Positions 61,427 through 64,000 of a stretch of DNA of 64,000 nucleotides are shown piece by piece. The notes under the pieces are model-generated. The model searched no databases. It was not told where the DNA came from and was given only the letters and a program-made list of their open reading frames with translations. Made by a program: the position numbers and the translations under genes. Source of the DNA: Lagopus muta (taxonomy: Eukaryota > Chordata > Aves > Galliformes > Phasianidae); the NCBI RefSeq assembly GCF_023343835.1, contig NC_064438.1, forward strand, positions 17,690,077 through 17,754,076, written 5' to 3'. Within the stretch, counting starts at the first letter, position 1. The number at the start of each line of letters is the position of its first letter.

Positions 61427-63051
61427 GCACCGTTTTCACTTGTTACTTTCTCAATAGTGCAGCCACTTCTCACACAGTCTTAAATAGTTCTCTTCGTAGA
61501 TCGATGCTAGTAATGTGCAGGCACTTTCTTGCGCTTCTGTTCCTACATGATCTAGCAATGTTCTTCCATTTTATTCTTAAAATGTTACACGAAACAGACC
61601 TGTGTTCAGGAAAGGATATCCAATGCTTAGTTAACAGCTCTAAAACATTATGCATTTAGTTAATGACTATACATACAATGTGACAGTAACAACGTAATAA
61701 TTAGTATGGTGTTAATGATATGCTTACCAGTTCTAAAGCCTAAGTGTGAAACTTTGCCTGGAAAAATTGGTGGAAAAATATTCAGATAAGGACCGTGCAT
61801 GTAACCCTTAACAAGCAATGGATTTTAGCAAAATTGTGTAATTGTATTCTTTAAAACAAGAAGTAGGGGATATTTGTGGTTCTTGGGTGAGCAAATACTG
61901 TTATAATGCTCTCTTTATTCATTGTGAAATAGTTGGGGTACAAACCATGAATTCCTGGTTTTCCGTTATCTTAAAGTGAGAAGTCTGGATCAGGAAAATG
62001 TAAGTGTAGTATATTTATTCTGGCTGAAAATACATACAAAGCTGAAGAGAATTAGGTTGTTCATTCTTATAATCAGTATTTTCCTGTGCTATAGTGACAC
62101 AGATTCAAACTTTTGAGTGTCCAATGTGCTGTTAGCAGACCCCAAGTACTACACTAAAATAGCTGGTTAGGAGTCCCCAGCAATTTTGGGGCTGACAGGA
62201 AGAGTAGTAGTTGCAATTTTATTTTAGGGGTGTATAGGAAAGCCTGTCCATCTGCAGAGTTTGGTGCTTGTTCCTGCAGACAGTTCGACAGCTCATTGCC
62301 ACCAGAAAGTGGTGTTTTCTCAGCCACACACTCTTCCTGCTCCTGCTGCAGTGGCTCTGGTGCTTGTTGGACATTTCTCTGAGAACAATTCTCTAGAAAT
62401 AGTGCAAAGCTACTCTTGTTAGTATTTCTTTCTTTTTATACCACTAGTGAATTAGCCACTTCTGGAGTGGAACAAGTGCTGGAGTCAGCATTAGGTGAGA
62501 GCAAGAGTGTGTAGTTTGCAGTGGTAAAGAGCAGCAGGGCCACCCCATTCTTTAGTGGTGAGTTGTCAGAGTCGTGCTGTCTCATGGAACTGCCCCTCTC
62601 TGTAGGGATAGCAGGAGTTATTACCAATAACATTAATATTCATCAGTTGGATATCATAACCAAAACTTCCAAACGTGAGATTTGTTAAATTTTCCTACCA
62701 TATGTAGAATTTAAGAAGGAAGAAAAAAAGCCACCTCTGTGGTCAGCAAAGACTGGATGTCACTCTTTGAGCAAAGCAGAAGTGACTTAGGTTATATGAT
62801 CACTGCAGAGGGCTAAAAGTTGGTGCTGTGAAAGGCTGTGTTACAGAAGTGATGCATTAGAAGGGCTCATCCCTTACTCCTTGCTTGATACCTTATCAGT
62901 CCCAAGCTTACTGTTTACTCAGAGAATGCATGTGGCCCGCAGTCTTTCCTCTGCTGGTGTACCTGAAGGCTCTTGTGGTTATGTATCCTTTCTGCATCAA
63001 AAAACAAGTTGCATTTTCTTTGGCGGCTGTCACTTTGTCTTTGCATGCAGC

Positions 63052-63089
63052 TGAAATGGCTATTTGCATTTGAAATGGCTATTTGCATT
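63052..63089. repeat. Perfect 19-bp tandem duplication with octamer motifs
   Basis: The unit TGAAATGGCTATTTGCATT occurs twice head to tail. Each copy contains ATTTGCAT, the reverse complement of the POU/Oct octamer ATGCAAAT. It lies about 60 bases upstream of CTTN coding exon 10. Confidence 0.93.
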
Positions 63090-63146
63090 TGGCAGAAAGA
63101 TGGATGGGAAAATTCCTCACACTGACCCTTTTGTCCTGCTTTTTAG

Positions 63147-63202
63147 ATTATTCAAAAGGATTTGGTGGGAAGTATGGTGTACAGAAAGATCGGATGGATA
63201 AG
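63147..63202 (+). CDS. CTTN: CTTN coding exon 10, half repeat
   Basis: 56 bp, acceptor GCTTTTTAG, donor GTAAGT. It encodes [19 protein letters not shown], the incomplete seventh repeat that ends the actin-binding array. Its start phase accepts splicing from any of coding exons 5 to 9. Confidence 0.97.
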
Positions 63203-63297
63203 GTAAGTCTCTTAAAATAGCTATGACTTAAATAGCCCACAGGGATAAAAAACAGCATGCTTAAACCTGTATCGTTCAGCTCTTTGTTCTAGATTCT

Positions 63298-63330
63298 AGA
63301 TGAACTCCAGTCTGTCACTGGAGTTCATCT
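63298..63330. repeat. Perfect 13-bp inverted repeat
   Basis: AGATGAACTCCAG, a 7-base loop, then CTGGAGTTCATCT: a perfect hairpin stem in the CTTN intron after coding exon 10. It is not followed by a T run, and terminator function is irrelevant here. Confidence 0.9.
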
Positions 63331-63377
63331 GTGCTTTTCTAATTCCTTAAAAAGCAAGTGAGCTTGATGCTGGATTA

Positions 63378-63450
63378 TGCACATATGTATGTGTGTACAT
63401 GTATGTAGTGTGTGTGTATATATGTGTACATAAATATTTGTAGATATATG
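63378..63450. repeat. TG/TA-rich microsatellite
   Basis: An imperfect run of TATG, TGTG and TATA units in the CTTN intron after coding exon 10. Low-complexity sequence explains the minus-strand open frame over it. Confidence 0.85.
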
Positions 63451-63586
63451 AAGTATGGAAAGCTGAAGCATGAAAATGAAAGAAAAGCAAAATCTTAATG
63501 AAAGAGTAAGAAGAGGTTGAAGCTGTTTGAAATCTCTTCATGAATTTGTACCTTTTTAAACTTTCTCTTTTCTTCTTTAATGATAG

Positions 63587-63656
63587 AATGCAGCAACTTT
63601 TGAAGATATTGAGAAACCAACCCCAACATATCAGAAAACTAAGCCAGTAGAAGCTG
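63587..63656 (+). CDS. CTTN: CTTN coding exon 11, post-repeat region
   Basis: 70 bp, acceptor TTAATGATAG, donor GTAAGA. It encodes NAATFEDIEKPTPTYQKTKP then VEA plus the first base of Val. This is the linker from the repeats to the helical region; it matches the NASTFEDV...YQKTVPVEAV of the human protein with bird-specific changes. It is the last coding exon in the window. Confidence 0.95.
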
Positions 63657-64000
63657 GTAAGACATAGTACCCATATCCTTTCTCTGAAGGTGATAATCTT
63701 CAGAAGTCCGGGCTGTTACTGTTGATGAAATTGTGATGAATAAGGAGGGAACTGCTGTATCTGTGGATCTCTGGTAGCTTCAGCTAGTGTCTATCTTCTT
63801 CTGTCAGAAGTTAATGTTTAATCTTTGAGGGTTGATATAGTTGAAGAAGAGAAAATACTGAGCATAAGAGTGGAGAGAAGTCCGAGCAGGGAAGCGGGGT
63901 GGTAGAGACTGTACCATAAAGGAAAGGAAGGAAAAGTGTTGCAGAGATTTTTAAATACATGTGTTGCACAAGAGGTTTGGGGTTGGAAGGAAAGGAGAGG

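Larger units (their letters stand above)
50180..64000 (+). other. CTTN: CTTN gene (cortactin), 3' end missing
   Basis: Gene-level entry. Exons from 52562 to 63656 form one frame of 341 residues plus one base, beginning [20 protein letters not shown]. Cortactin is a cortical actin regulator and Src substrate: its acidic N-terminus binds and activates the Arp2/3 complex, and its 37-residue tandem repeats bind F-actin. It acts at lamellipodia, invadopodia, adhesions and endocytic sites. Visible here are the DDW motif (residues 19-21), six full repeats and a half repeat. The helical and proline-rich regions with the Src-phosphorylated tyrosines and the SH3 domain lie past the right edge. A HS1/HCLS1 paralogue is excluded by the repeat number and sequence. 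Confidence 0.97.

Overview
This is nuclear DNA from a bird, most likely chicken or a close galliform. It is intron-rich and AT-rich, with GT-AG exons, one CpG island and several 3' fragments of CR1 LINEs, the typical avian retrotransposon. Species is inferred from the encoded proteins and the CR1 sequences; no database was searched.

The window holds two neighbouring genes, both on the + strand. From base 1 to about 47.8 kb lies PPFIA1 (liprin-alpha-1), a scaffold of presynaptic active zones, focal adhesions and the cell cortex. Its first coding exon(s) lie upstream. The first 13.8 kb is one long intron with CR1 fragments and a large imperfect inverted repeat. Then 26 constitutive coding exons run from 13831 to 45090. 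They encode about 1,135 residues: the N-terminal coiled coils, a Ser/Pro-rich middle, three SAM domains and the C-terminal PDZ ligand ending VRTYSC. The stop codon lies 12 bases before a probable 3'UTR intron, and the last exon ends in clustered poly(A) signals at 47.71-47.82 kb.

Four extra in-frame cassette or microexons with good splice sites sit between the constitutive exons: 75 nt at 18811, 30 nt at 28196, 12 nt at 33606 and 27 nt at 38324. Each adds whole codons, so the gene can produce many isoforms that differ in the coiled coil, the linkers and the SAM1-SAM2 region. This hidden alternative-exon programme is the most interesting content of the window.

A spacer of about 2.3 kb follows, then a CpG-island promoter (about 50.09-50.64 kb) and the 5' part of CTTN (cortactin, a Src substrate and Arp2/3 activator). 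A non-coding exon 1 ends at 50308, the start codon is at 52562, and eleven coding exons carry residues 1-341: the acidic Arp2/3-binding end and the six and a half 37-residue F-actin-binding repeats. The helical/proline-rich region and SH3 domain lie beyond the right edge. Four consecutive repeat exons are exactly 111 bp with identical phase. The sixth-repeat exon, the one known to be skipped in mammalian splice variants, has a non-canonical GC donor, and the fourth-repeat exon has a weak GT donor.

PPFIA1 and CTTN are also adjacent in human 11q13, so this is conserved synteny. Both proteins act at adhesion sites and the cell cortex. No new autonomous system (CRISPR, toxin, phage or similar) is present. 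The novelty is in splicing architecture and repeat-derived structures.
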